From the NCBI GenBank assembly GCA_043800105.1, contig JAZDNJ010000047.1:1-34052 (forward strand): a stretch of 34,052 nucleotides of DNA. Direction: 5' to 3'. A program made the position numbers and the translations under genes. Position 1 is the stretch's first letter. Every line of letters begins with the position of its first letter. Below are positions 1 to 7,409 of the stretch, one piece after another. The notes below the pieces were generated by a model, which saw only the letters and a program-made list of their open reading frames with translations, did no database searches and was not told the DNA's origin. This stretch comes from JAFGTE01 sp043800105. Lineage in GTDB: Bacteria > Patescibacteriota > Gracilibacteria > UM-FILTER-43-11.

Positions 1-20
1 ACTCCGACGTACGTCGGAGT
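1..20. repeat. Perfect 20-bp palindrome next to a tRNA-Leu pseudocopy
   Basis: ACTCCGACGTACGTCGGAGT is a perfect palindrome directly after the CCA end of the degenerate tRNA-Leu copy (read on the minus strand). Its 14-bp core CCGACGTACGTCGG recurs inside that copy at 44-57. It could be a hairpin/terminator-like element or a small palindromic repeat. The window edge hides whether more copies follow. Confidence 0.8.
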
Positions 21-21
21 G

Positions 22-109
22 TGGTGCCCAAGGAGAGACTCCCCCGACGTACGTCGGGGTCACGCCTCGCGGCACCCCGCCAAGGCGGGGCGTGTCTGCC
101 AATTCCACA
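22..109 (-). pseudogene. Truncated tandem tRNA-Leu copy with palindromic replacements
   Basis: This segment repeats most of the intact tRNA-Leu that lies just upstream in transcript order. Identical blocks are 22-41 = 113-132, 60-76 = 139-155 and 91-108 = 171-188. It still ends in CCA but lacks the 5' acceptor strand. The anticodon arm is replaced by a perfect 7-bp hairpin with a 2-nt loop (75-90), so no normal 7-nt anticodon loop exists. In the T-arm, 6 nt are replaced by an 18-bp palindrome (42-59). It cannot fold as a standard tRNA. It could be a decayed tandem duplication, a structured RNA or terminator cassette, or an insertion hotspot; an assembly artefact is also possible. Confidence 0.75.
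42..59. repeat. 18-bp palindrome inside the tRNA-Leu pseudocopy
   Basis: CCCCGACGTACGTCGGGG is perfectly palindromic and takes the place of six T-arm bases of the intact tRNA (133-138). It shares the 14-bp core CCGACGTACGTCGG with the palindrome at 1-20. Confidence 0.8.
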
Positions 110-112
110 TAA

Positions 113-197
113 TGGTGCCCAAGGAGAGACTCGAACTCTCACGCCTCGCGGCACCGGCTCCTAAGGCCGGCGTGTCTGCCAATTCCACCACCTGGGC
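113..197 (-). tRNA. tRNA-Leu (anticodon UAG)
   Basis: On the minus strand an 85-nt class II tRNA folds cleanly. The acceptor GCCCAGG pairs with CTTGGGC (one G-U pair), followed by discriminator A and an encoded CCA. The anticodon arm is CCGGC / CTTAGGA / GCCGG, giving anticodon UAG with G37. There is a long variable arm, and a T-arm GAGAG / TTCGAGT / CTCTC. It would read CUN leucine codons. It lies just downstream of def, has its own good promoter, and is followed by a degenerate partial copy of itself. Confidence 0.95.
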
Positions 198-215
198 TCA
201 TACTTATGCCATAGT

Positions 216-244
216 TTTATACAGGTATCGCTCTTAAAGCGCAA
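216..244 (-). promoter_or_regulatory. Predicted sigma70-type promoter of tRNA-Leu
   Basis: Minus strand -35 TTGCGC (244-239), 17-bp spacer, -10 TATAAA (221-216). This places transcription start about 12 nt before the mature tRNA 5' end at 197. The -35 region lies next to the def stop codon. Confidence 0.6.
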
Positions 245-713
245 GCCTGCTCTCGATCTCCAGCTCCCCCTCAGGGACATGATCGATAAACAGAATGCCG
301 TTCAGATGATCGACTTCATGCTGGACGACACGGGCTTCAAAACCATTAAACTTCATGACCCGCTCCTTACCGGCAAGGTCGGTAAAACGCAGGGTCAGCT
401 CTTTGGCGCGCGAAACCGGTCCCCAAAGCCCCGGCAGACTCAGACAGCCTTCAGTATCTTCCTCAAATTCTTCCGACATTTCCAGGATTTCGGGATTGAT
501 AATCGGAAAAACCTGTTTTTTGTTGATGGTAATATGTGCTATACGCGTGTTCACTCCCACCTGAGGCGCGGCAATACCCACGCCGTTGGTGGCGATCATA
601 CTTTCTTCCATATCTTTCAGCAGCTTCAGGGTTTTTTTGGTGATCTTTCCCTGTTTGGGCGACACCTTGCGAAGTATGGGGTTGTTCTTTCCTTTGGTAA
701 TATCAAGAATCAT
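234..713 (-). CDS. def: Peptide deformylase
   Basis: This 159-aa metalloenzyme removes the formyl group from the N-terminal methionine of nascent proteins. All three family motifs are visible: GVGIAAPQ (44-51), EGCLS (88-92, metal ligand C90) and QHEVDH (131-136, ligands H132 and H136 and catalytic E133). Length is usual for the family. I chose the ATG at 713, four bases after the prfB stop; a start at 746 would overlap prfB and add 11 residues not typical of deformylases. It is probably cotranscribed with prfB, pairing translation termination with N-terminal maturation. No strong Shine-Dalgarno is seen. Confidence 0.95.
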   Translation of the reverse strand: MILDITKGKNNPILRKVSPKQGKITKKTLKLLKDMEESMIATNGVGIAAPQVGVNTRIAHITINKKQVFPIINPEILEMSEEFEEDTEGCLSLPGLWGPVSRAKELTLRFTDLAGKERVMKFNGFEARVVQHEVDHLNGILFIDHVPEGELEIESRLAL

Positions 714-717
714 AGAA

Positions 718-1789
718 TTATTTCGTTTTAAGTAAATAGGCTTCAATAAAATCGTCCAGCTCGCCGTCCATCACCGCCTGCACCTGACTGGTTTCCGCGC
801 CGGTACGGTGGTCTTTGACCATAGTATACGGCTGAAAAACATAAGAACGGATCTGGTTTCCCCAGGCGGCCTCACGGTATCCGCCTTTCAGCTCTTCAAT
901 TTTCTCCTTTTTTTCTTCCAGCAGTTTCTGGGCCAGCCGGCCTTTGAGTACGCTCATTGCCTGGGCTTTGTTCTGCTGCTGACTGCGTTCGGACTGGCAG
1001 GTGACCACCAGACCGGTCGGCAGATGGGTAATGCGCACGGCGGAATCGGTGGTATTAACGTGCTGCCCGCCCGCTCCGCTGGAACGGTAGGTGTCGATTC
1101 TCAGATCTTTTTCATCAATCGCAACCCCCTCATCTTCCGGGATAACCGGCAGAACTTCTACAAGGGCGAAGGAAGTCTGGCGCAGGTTCTTGGCGTTAAA
1201 AGGGGAAAGGCGGACCAGCCGGTGAACGCCGTGCTCGCCTTTTAAAAAACCGTAAGCCATTATTCCCTTTATTTCAATCGTGGCGCTTTTAATTCCGGCT
1301 TCTGCGCCCATAGTTTTTTCAGTGACGGCTGTCTTCCAGCCCTGCTGTTCGGCGTAACGCAGATACATCCGCAAAAGCATCTCCGTCCAGTCCTGGGCGT
1401 CCACTCCTCCCGTACCAGCCGAAAGCACCAAAATGGCATCCATCTGATCGTAAGGACCGCTCAGAAGAAGCTTTACATGTGCCTTTTGGTAAGCATTTTC
1501 CAGCTGCTCCAGCTCCGTTTCAAGCTCCTTTGCTTCAGGACTGTCTTCTTCCACCATCCGGCCAAGTTCTTCGATGTCTTTGGCCTTAGCTGAAAGTTCC
1601 CGCCAGGTTTCTTCAAGGTCGGTCCAGTACTTGAGTTCTTTCAGGACTTTTTCCGCTTTCTTCGGGGCATTCCATAGTTCTTTCTGTTTGGATTTTTCCT
1701 CCGCTTCGGCTTTTTTCGCTTTCAGGCCGATGCCGTCAAAGATAGTGGAGGTCCTGACTGATTTTTTCATTGAGTTTCCGGATGTCCAT
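718..1789 (-). CDS. prfB: Peptide chain release factor 2 (with programmed +1 frameshift)
   Basis: RF2 recognises UAA and UGA stop codons and triggers peptide release. The stop-recognition tripeptide SPF and the catalytic GGQ (in SSGAGGQHV) are present at about residues 195-197 and 240-242 of the frameshifted product. The reading frame is split. An ATG at 1789 starts 17 codons (MDIRKLNEKISQDLHYL) that run into CTT TGA C at 1741-1735; a +1 shift continues as DGIGLKAKK and on to the end, giving about 356 aa. This is the classical RF2 autoregulation site, where low RF2 favours the shift. An internal ATG at 1770 would give a 350-aa protein without a shift, but the exact CTTTGAC heptamer makes the frameshift far more likely. 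def follows 4 bp after. Confidence 0.93.
1735..1741 (-). promoter_or_regulatory. RF2 programmed frameshift site CTTTGAC
   Basis: On the minus strand the slippery Leu codon CTT (1741-1739) is followed by in-frame stop TGA (1738-1736) and C, identical to the bacterial prfB recoding heptamer. Upstream is TAT, as in E. coli, but the Shine-Dalgarno-like stimulator is weak: AGGA lies about 10 nt before CTT instead of a strong element 3 nt away. Confidence 0.9.
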
Positions 1790-1823
1790 TTGGGCTTATT
1801 CCTGGTTACTGATAATTGCGCCT

Positions 1824-1829
1824 ATTTTA
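1824..1829 (-). promoter_or_regulatory. Possible extended -10 promoter of prfB-def
   Basis: Minus strand TGCTAAAAT gives an extended -10 (TG-N-TAAAAT, box at 1829-1824), about 28-35 nt upstream of the ATG at 1789. No convincing -35 is seen. It is back-to-back with the pilus-operon promoter at 1841-1869. Confidence 0.45.
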
Positions 1830-1840
1830 GCATAAATCCC

Positions 1841-1869
1841 TTGAAAAATGCACAAAAAAATGATAGAAT
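1841..1869 (+). promoter_or_regulatory. Predicted promoter of the first pilus operon
   Basis: -35 TTGAAA (1841-1846), 17-bp spacer, -10 TAGAAT (1864-1869). Transcription start would be near 1876, leaving a leader of only about 20 nt before the ATG at 1895. Confidence 0.65.
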
Positions 1870-1894
1870 AAGAAGATATAAAAAATATGAACCT

Positions 1895-3268
1895 ATGGAA
1901 GCTCCAGAAGACAAAAACAAAGATGTTAAATCCCCGGCCGACATCGGAAGCCTTGAAAAGGAAATGAAAAACGCCCTGAAAGAAGGGGATTTTGAAGGTG
2001 CAAAGACAGTCTACGATAAGCTGAAAAAGGCGGACCCTGAAAACCGTTTGGCGGACAAATTGATGCGGAAGATGCAGAAAATCAAAGAAAAAGAAGGAAA
2101 GAAAGAAAAACTCAGAAAAGCCAAGGAATACAAGACCATGCTCAGGACACTCCTTAAAAACCGTGACGTGGAAAAACTGGAGGCTTTAGCTAAGGAATTT
2201 AAGGAATTCGACCCCGACAGCAGGCATGCCGCAAAATGGCTCCTGCGCGCCGAAAGGCTCAAAGAAAAAACGGGCGGTAAAACGGAAAAAAAGCCCGCGG
2301 TACCCAAACCATTAGCCATCGGACTGAAAAAAGAGGCACCTCTCAGGCTGACTCCGATCCCTACTCCTCCGGTAAAACCGCTTGTAGTTCCAACGCCAAA
2401 TGTAAAACCGCTTGTAGTTCCGCAGCCAAAGCCAAAACCAGCTGAACCCGTAAAGCAACCGGCACCACCGAAAGATGAGCCAAAGGGCAACATCTTCACT
2501 AAAATGTTCGGGAAGAAAGAGGAAACGATGAATGAAAAATCCATCATCGACACAATTGTTGCCAGGACCGACAAGATGAAGGAAAAGGAAGTTATCCAAA
2601 AAGAAATGGAGCCGGAAAAGCCGGACAAAAAAGGGACTTCACTCGGACTGCTGACTTTCTCAAAGGCATTCATGAATTTCATAGTCATTTTTATCGTTTT
2701 CAGCGCGGCCTTTCTTTATGTTGAGTGGATTGATACAGGAAATACCATGCTCAGCCTGGCCGGCATTTCCGAAAATACCGGCGGAAGGCTCCATAGCGCT
2801 TCCGAAAAACTGGGAATCCTCAGGCGTCAGGAAGCCATTCTGAATAAAGACATTGAGCTTTACAAAGAAGGCTACGACGACAAAGCGGTAAGTACCATTG
2901 AATCCATCATCAAGAGCCGCATCAATTGGCCCGATATTTTCGGAAAAATCAATGAGGTGACCAATTCCGTCTATGAACTCAATGACTTCTTTAAATATAT
3001 TGAGTACAACAACTATTCCTTTGACGCAGAAAACCGCACAATTCGTGTGACAGGGGCTCTTAGCGACCCGCTTGGCAGGAATCTGACCAAACTGGTGGAG
3101 CTTGAGGAGGCATTCAAATACTATCCAAAGGACAAGAATAATCCCGATGACACGACTGAGCCGTATTTCACGGGATTTAAAGAGTTTACCTCTTTCAGCA
3201 AAACGCTTGACCCGACAACCAACCGCTATAACTCAAGCTTTCAGCTTTCTTTTGCGCTTAACGAATAA
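1895..3268 (+). CDS. PilN-like T4P alignment protein with long cytoplasmic proline-rich arm
   Basis: 457 aa. Residues 1-110 are charged, helical and repeat-like; about 140-205 are proline-rich with two VKPLVVP repeats; one membrane helix lies at about 258-280 (FMNFIVIFIVFSAAFLYVEW). An extracytoplasmic part follows, including INWPDIFGKINEVTNSVYEL and a segment like the PilN ferredoxin-like fold. PilN links the inner-membrane platform to PilM and PilO in type IV pili. The family call rests on topology and on the gene order PilN-PilO-PilB-PilC-pilin, so it is tentative. The cytoplasmic arm is much longer than in classical PilN and might replace a PilM contact (no pilM is in the window). I chose ATG 1895 because the promoter at 1841-1869 rules out upstream starts. 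Confidence 0.6.
   Translation: MEAPEDKNKDVKSPADIGSLEKEMKNALKEGDFEGAKTVYDKLKKADPENRLADKLMRKMQKIKEKEGKKEKLRKAKEYKTMLRTLLKNRDVEKLEALAKEFKEFDPDSRHAAKWLLRAERLKEKTGGKTEKKPAVPKPLAIGLKKEAPLRLTPIPTPPVKPLVVPTPNVKPLVVPQPKPKPAEPVKQPAPPKDEPKGNIFTKMFGKKEETMNEKSIIDTIVARTDKMKEKEVIQKEMEPEKPDKKGTSLGLLTFSKAFMNFIVIFIVFSAAFLYVEWIDTGNTMLSLAGISENTGGRLHSASEKLGILRRQEAILNKDIELYKEGYDDKAVSTIESIIKSRINWPDIFGKINEVTNSVYELNDFFKYIEYNNYSFDAENRTIRVTGALSDPLGRNLTKLVELEEAFKYYPKDKNNPDDTTEPYFTGFKEFTSFSKTLDPTTNRYNSSFQLSFALNE
2372..2421 (+). repeat. Tandem 30-bp repeat coding for a proline-rich arm
   Basis: The 20-bp string GTAAAACCGCTTGTAGTTCC occurs at 2372-2391 and again at 2402-2421, a period of 30 bp (10 codons). It encodes two consecutive VKPLVVP units, a probable recent in-frame duplication in a disordered linker. 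Confidence 0.85.
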
Positions 3269-3288
3269 AATTCTTCATCACTTATCTC

Positions 3289-4068
3289 ATGATTTCACTC
3301 AAAGGCATCATCGGCAAAGCAAACGAACCGTCGAAGGCAAACTACGACACGCCGGCAAAACAGGGAAATATTTTTGGTCAGACACTAAGTGCCGGACAAA
3401 CGGTTAAAACAAAAAAATCGGAGTACATTCAGGCAAAAAACAGAAAAAAAGCTTACCTCAGACTGGGCATCTCTTTTGCGGCTCTCGCGCTCTATTCCGT
3501 TTTCTTTCTTTACGACAACACCGCCGCATACCTGAAGGCGCCATCGGAAATTGCCGATCGTCAGGCGCAAATCAAGGAATATGAAGATATAATAATCCCC
3601 AGTCTTCAGAAAACAAAGGATTTGCACAAGGCCGCTTACGATCAGGAATTTGAAGACACCATTCAGGCTCTGGAAACGGTTTTTCCGACAGAAATTGACA
3701 AGCTTGGAATCGTGCGGCTGTTTGAATCTTTCGCGACGGAAGTAGCCGCCAATTACCCTCCTTTCGAATTTACATCTATCAACTTTTCCAGTCCTCAGCA
3801 AAAAGACGGCTACATGATTATTCCTGTCTCAACCTCCATTCACTCCAGTCTGGTGGGCTTTGATAAGTTCCTCAGCCTGGTCGATCGTTCCGGTTACATT
3901 TATTCCGGAGAAGGGGACAAGAGGGTACTTATCGACAAGAAAATCCGCCTGATGAGCATCTCAAATATCAGTGTAAAATATCGCGGTGTAGATCAGGCCA
4001 CCGGAAAAGATCAGGGGGTGGATTTTAGCGTAAAACTAAACATTTATTCCAGAACTCCGAAAGGATAA
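3289..4068 (+). CDS. PilO-like T4P alignment protein
   Basis: 259 aa with a cytoplasmic N-terminus (about 55 aa), one membrane helix at about 57-77, a coiled-coil stretch (about 80-115) and a C-terminal alpha/beta domain. The segment around IPVSTSIHSSLVGFDKFLSL resembles the PilO pattern of a strand followed by a helix. PilO pairs with PilN to form the periplasmic or extracellular stalk of the T4P platform. It starts 20 bp after the pilN-like gene and is followed by pilB, so it is very likely one operon. The function is assigned from topology plus position; sequence identity to classical PilO is low by eye. Confidence 0.6.
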   Translation: MISLKGIIGKANEPSKANYDTPAKQGNIFGQTLSAGQTVKTKKSEYIQAKNRKKAYLRLGISFAALALYSVFFLYDNTAAYLKAPSEIADRQAQIKEYEDIIIPSLQKTKDLHKAAYDQEFEDTIQALETVFPTEIDKLGIVRLFESFATEVAANYPPFEFTSINFSSPQQKDGYMIIPVSTSIHSSLVGFDKFLSLVDRSGYIYSGEGDKRVLIDKKIRLMSISNISVKYRGVDQATGKDQGVDFSVKLNIYSRTPKG

Positions 4069-4088
4069 GGCAACTAAACTATTAAGCT

Positions 4089-5432
4089 TTGGCAAAGCAG
4101 GCAATTCTTAAACCATTGGAAGAAGTCGGCGGTATTTCATCCGCGGCTCCCGCGCCCAAGGCCGAGAGTTATGCAAAAAAAACCGATAATACCGGTGCCG
4201 GCACGGCTGCGCTGACACAGTCACTTCAAAACGCCATCATCGCGGGAAACATTCCGCAGATCGTGATGTATGCCATTACGCTGGCCCTGATCATGTCGGC
4301 TTCTGACGTGCACATAGAACCGGAAGAAAAGACCGTTCGCATTCGTCTCCGGATAGACGGTGTGCTTCGTCATATTGTGGAATACCCGAACAACATACAT
4401 CCGGCCGTCGTTTCCCGCGTGAAGATCATGTCCAGTTTAAAAATAGATGAACAGCGCGTGCCACAGGACGGCCGCACGCAGGTAACCACGGAAGAAGGCC
4501 GGAATATTGACCTTCGCGTCAGCACTTTACCTACCGTGAACGGCGAAAAAATTGTGATGCGTCTGCAGGATAAAACGAAGACAATTCCAGATTTGCCCGA
4601 ACTAGGACTGAAGGGAAGCTCTCTAGAAATAATGGAAGGCTTCACAAAACTTCCAAACGGTATCATTCTGGTTACCGGACCGACCGGTTCCGGTAAAACC
4701 AATACGCTTTACTCAATTCTGCACCGGCTGAATCAGGTTGGCGTGAACATTATGACATTTGAAGATCCGGTGGAGTATCAGATGGACGGCCTGAACCAGT
4801 CGCAGATCCGCCCCGAAATCCAGTATGACTTTTCAACGGGGCTAAGAACAGCCCTGCGCCAGGACCCCGATATCATTATGGTGGGGGAAATCCGCGACCA
4901 GGAAACCATCGAAATCGCCATCCGGGCGGCCCTCACGGGTCATCTGGTGCTTTCGACCATTCACACTAACAGCGCCGTTTCCACCCTGACCCGTATAACG
5001 GACATGGGCGTGAAACCCTTTCTTATCACTTCATCAATTCGCGGAATCATTTCACAGCGACTGGTGCGTCGCATCTGCGAATTCTGCAAGGAGGAATATG
5101 TTCCTGAAGCTGAGGTGACAGCAGATATTAAAGAAGAACTTAAAAATATTTCCGCCAAAGACATTGACCCTGCTTTGCTCAGAGACATGAAGTTATACAG
5201 GGGCAGGGGCTGTGAAAAGTGCAACGGGCTTGGATACAAAGGCCGGATTGCCGTTTTTGAAATACTGCAGATGGATCGCGAAGTCGGGCAACTCGTACTT
5301 CAGAGCGCCCCGGATTCCCAGCTGGAAGATCAGGCCGGAAAAGGCGGAATGATCACCCTTCGTCAGGATGGCTTTATCAAAGCGCTTCAAGGCATCACTA
5401 GTCTTGAAGAAGTCTTCCGCATAGCCCAGTAA
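4089..5432 (+). CDS. pilB: Type IV pilus assembly ATPase PilB/GspE (copy 1)
   Basis: This 447-aa secretion ATPase powers pilin polymerisation from the cytoplasmic face. Visible: Walker A GPTGSGKT (197-204), Walker B region DIIMVGEIRD (from 261), His box STIHTN (H292), and a tetracysteine zinc site C330/C333 and C375/C378, which is typical of PilB and not PilT. The MshEN-type N-terminal domain is missing; only about 40 residues precede the N2 domain. The start is a TTG, forced by an in-frame TAA two codons upstream. It sits between the PilO-like gene and pilC. A second pilB lies at 11475. Confidence 0.93.
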   Translation: MAKQAILKPLEEVGGISSAAPAPKAESYAKKTDNTGAGTAALTQSLQNAIIAGNIPQIVMYAITLALIMSASDVHIEPEEKTVRIRLRIDGVLRHIVEYPNNIHPAVVSRVKIMSSLKIDEQRVPQDGRTQVTTEEGRNIDLRVSTLPTVNGEKIVMRLQDKTKTIPDLPELGLKGSSLEIMEGFTKLPNGIILVTGPTGSGKTNTLYSILHRLNQVGVNIMTFEDPVEYQMDGLNQSQIRPEIQYDFSTGLRTALRQDPDIIMVGEIRDQETIEIAIRAALTGHLVLSTIHTNSAVSTLTRITDMGVKPFLITSSIRGIISQRLVRRICEFCKEEYVPEAEVTADIKEELKNISAKDIDPALLRDMKLYRGRGCEKCNGLGYKGRIAVFEILQMDREVGQLVLQSAPDSQLEDQAGKGGMITLRQDGFIKALQGITSLEEVFRIAQ

Positions 5433-5444
5433 ATTTTTGATTTT

Positions 5445-6638
5445 ATGGTTTCTCCTTCCCTACATATAGGCGTTCAGACTGGCAGAACAGGTATACCCGA
5501 AGCTCCGAAACAAAAGCCCGTGACTAAAGTGGGCGGGGCAGGCTGGTCCGAGGTGCTGAACGATTTTTTATCCCAGTTTCAGTCCATCAAAATAACCGAC
5601 AAGGTCACCTTTTTCAGACTGCTGGCGACCATGATCAACGCCGGCATATCGATTGTAAAGGCGCTGAATATTCTGATGGATCAGACGGAAAACAGACACA
5701 TGAAGTCTATCGTGCGGAATATCGTGGAAAAAATTGAAACCGGAAACAGTTTCTCGCAGGCCCTCGCGACATATCCGAAGTATTTCACAGGGGCGCAGAT
5801 CGGCATGGTGGAGGCCGGCGAAGCCTCCGGCCGCCTTAACCAGACACTCCTTCAGATTGCCGACGAAACGGAAAAACAGGCCGCCTTCAGATCCCGCATC
5901 AAAGGAGCCATGATATACCCCATTGTCATTATAGCCATCATGGTGGCCGCTTTTGTGGCGGTCATGGTGCTGGTCATGCCGAAAATCAAAGAAATGTTCG
6001 AGGGGCTTGGAGGCGAACTGCCCGGAGTAACCCTGAAACTCATCGCTATTTCTGACTGGTTTGTGTCAAGCTGGCTTGGAATACCCAATTATATTTGGCT
6101 GGTGATTCTTATCATTGCCTTTATCACACTTTTTATTCAGTGGAAAAAAACAAAGTGGGGAAATTATGTGTGGATGAAATTCGTTTTCGCTTTGCCGATT
6201 TTCGGTAAACTGTCAAAAAAGGCTTCGCTGGCTCATTTTTGCCGGGGGCTTTCTACCATGGTTGCCAGCGGCATTCCTATTATAAAGGCTCTGCGCATTA
6301 CAGCCGCCAGCGTCGGAAACCTTATATACCAGCGACGTATCAACCAGATAGCCGACGATGTGAGGCATGGCATTACCATGGCGGAAAACATGAAAGACGA
6401 TGAATATTACTTTCCGAATATGGTCGTGGGTATGATCGGGGTGGCCGAACAAACCGCCCAGATCGACAGCATTTCCCAAAAACTTGCCGATTACTACGAA
6501 GAAGAAGTGGATAATATTGTAAAAGGACTTTCATCTCTGATGGAGCCTCTTATTATGGTAATTCTTGGCGCCGGTGTCGCCTTTCTGGTTATCGCGGTAA
6601 TGGAACCGATTCTCTCAGCATCCGACCTGGCTGTTTAA
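5445..6638 (+). CDS. pilC: Type IV pilus platform protein PilC/GspF (copy 1)
   Basis: 397-aa polytopic membrane protein that the PilB ATPase is thought to rotate or act on during pilus assembly. It has two GspF domains, the first around FFRLLATMINAGISIVKALN and the second around FCRGLSTMVASGIPIIKALR. Three membrane segments lie at about 157-180, 212-233 and 366-391, and the conserved phrase MVEAGEASGRLNQTL is present. It lacks the short N-terminal domain seen in copy 2. It lies 12 bp after pilB in the same operon. Confidence 0.93.
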   Translation: MVSPSLHIGVQTGRTGIPEAPKQKPVTKVGGAGWSEVLNDFLSQFQSIKITDKVTFFRLLATMINAGISIVKALNILMDQTENRHMKSIVRNIVEKIETGNSFSQALATYPKYFTGAQIGMVEAGEASGRLNQTLLQIADETEKQAAFRSRIKGAMIYPIVIIAIMVAAFVAVMVLVMPKIKEMFEGLGGELPGVTLKLIAISDWFVSSWLGIPNYIWLVILIIAFITLFIQWKKTKWGNYVWMKFVFALPIFGKLSKKASLAHFCRGLSTMVASGIPIIKALRITAASVGNLIYQRRINQIADDVRHGITMAENMKDDEYYFPNMVVGMIGVAEQTAQIDSISQKLADYYEEEVDNIVKGLSSLMEPLIMVILGAGVAFLVIAVMEPILSASDLAV

Positions 6639-6654
6639 AATTACAAAAAAAGTC

Positions 6655-6684
6655 TTGCGTTGAACAAATTTTGTATGCTATCTT
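6655..6684 (+). promoter_or_regulatory. Predicted pilin promoter
   Basis: -35-like TTGCGT (6655-6660), 18-bp spacer, extended -10 TGC-TATCTT (box 6679-6684). It lies in the 81-bp gap before the pilin ATG at 6720, so the pilin could be expressed more strongly than the machinery genes. Confidence 0.5.
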
Positions 6685-6719
6685 TGACATGCAAATTATT
6701 TTATAAAACAAAAACAAAA

Positions 6720-7349
6720 ATGAAAAAGACTACCAAAAGCGCTTTTCATCGCGGTTTTACCCTCATCGAACTGATGATCGTCATCGTCATTCTCGGTATT
6801 TTGATGGGTACTATTTTACCGCGTTTGTCCGGCGCACAGGGCCGCGCCCGTGACACAGGACGTGTGGCCGACCTTAATTCCATTGCCCAGGCATTGGAAC
6901 TTTATTACGATGATTTCGGTCAATATCCTGCAAATGCTGGTGATGGAACACCTGATTGTATCGCAACCGCAAGCCTACCTGCTTTCGATGTTTTTAAAAC
7001 CTATTTCAAAGCTGACAATACACCAACACCTCCTTCATCTAGTGAGATAGTTACTTTTGATGGTGTAACTTGTACCGGAAGCTACATGTACGTTGCTCTT
7101 GACAGCAAAGGAGCTACTGATCAGGCATATGCAGTGATTGCAAATGTAGAAATCGCACCTAAAGGTAATATGATTATTGACAACGGACTCACAACTCCGG
7201 CAATTGCAACCGCATGGACACACGGTACTGCTTCGTCCATCAATGATGTATTAGGTGCTATTAATGCAGATGCTGATAAACTGGTTCAAGCCGATGATGA
7301 AGATTCTGATGGAGATAGCACGGTTTATGTTGTATCTAGCGGAACCTAA
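6720..7349 (+). CDS. Type IV major pilin-like prepilin
   Basis: 209 aa with a class III signal peptide: a basic leader, cleavage predicted at G12|F13, then FTLIELMIVIVILGIL with the required Glu at +5. Next come the usual amphipathic helix (RVADLNSIAQALELYYDDFG) and a globular domain with two cysteines (in PDC and VTC) that may form a disulphide. I chose ATG 6720 over a start 20 codons upstream because it gives a normal leader and lies downstream of the promoter. The body of the gene is more A/T-rich than its N-terminal part and the neighbours. It ends the first T4P operon. Confidence 0.92.
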   Translation: MKKTTKSAFHRGFTLIELMIVIVILGILMGTILPRLSGAQGRARDTGRVADLNSIAQALELYYDDFGQYPANAGDGTPDCIATASLPAFDVFKTYFKADNTPTPPSSSEIVTFDGVTCTGSYMYVALDSKGATDQAYAVIANVEIAPKGNMIIDNGLTTPAIATAWTHGTASSINDVLGAINADADKLVQADDEDSDGDSTVYVVSSGT

Positions 7350-7365
7350 TACTTCTCAGGTAATC

Positions 7366-7396
7366 AAAAAAACCCCGCCAATTGGTGGGGTTTTTA
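7366..7396. terminator. Bidirectional Rho-independent terminator
   Basis: Stem CCCCGCC (7373-7379) / GGTGGGG (7384-7390) with loop AATT is flanked by A and T runs on both sides. It therefore works in both directions between the pilin gene and convergent nusA. Confidence 0.9.
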
Positions 7397-7409
7397 GTAT
7401 CTGAGTTTC

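Noticed and set aside
19..237. 72-aa open frame across the tRNA region
   Set aside because: It runs through the tRNA-Leu and its pseudocopy on the opposite strand and is not protein-like.
279..731. 150-aa plus-strand frame opposite def
   Set aside because: Antisense to the complete deformylase gene and no independent start signals.
1735..1741. Frameshift in prfB as a sequencing error or pseudogene
   Set aside because: The sequence is exactly the conserved CTTTGAC recoding heptamer at the expected N-terminal place, and the rest of RF2 is intact.
1574..1894. N-terminal extension of the PilN-like gene
   Set aside because: It would overlap prfB and lie upstream of the promoter at 1841-1869.
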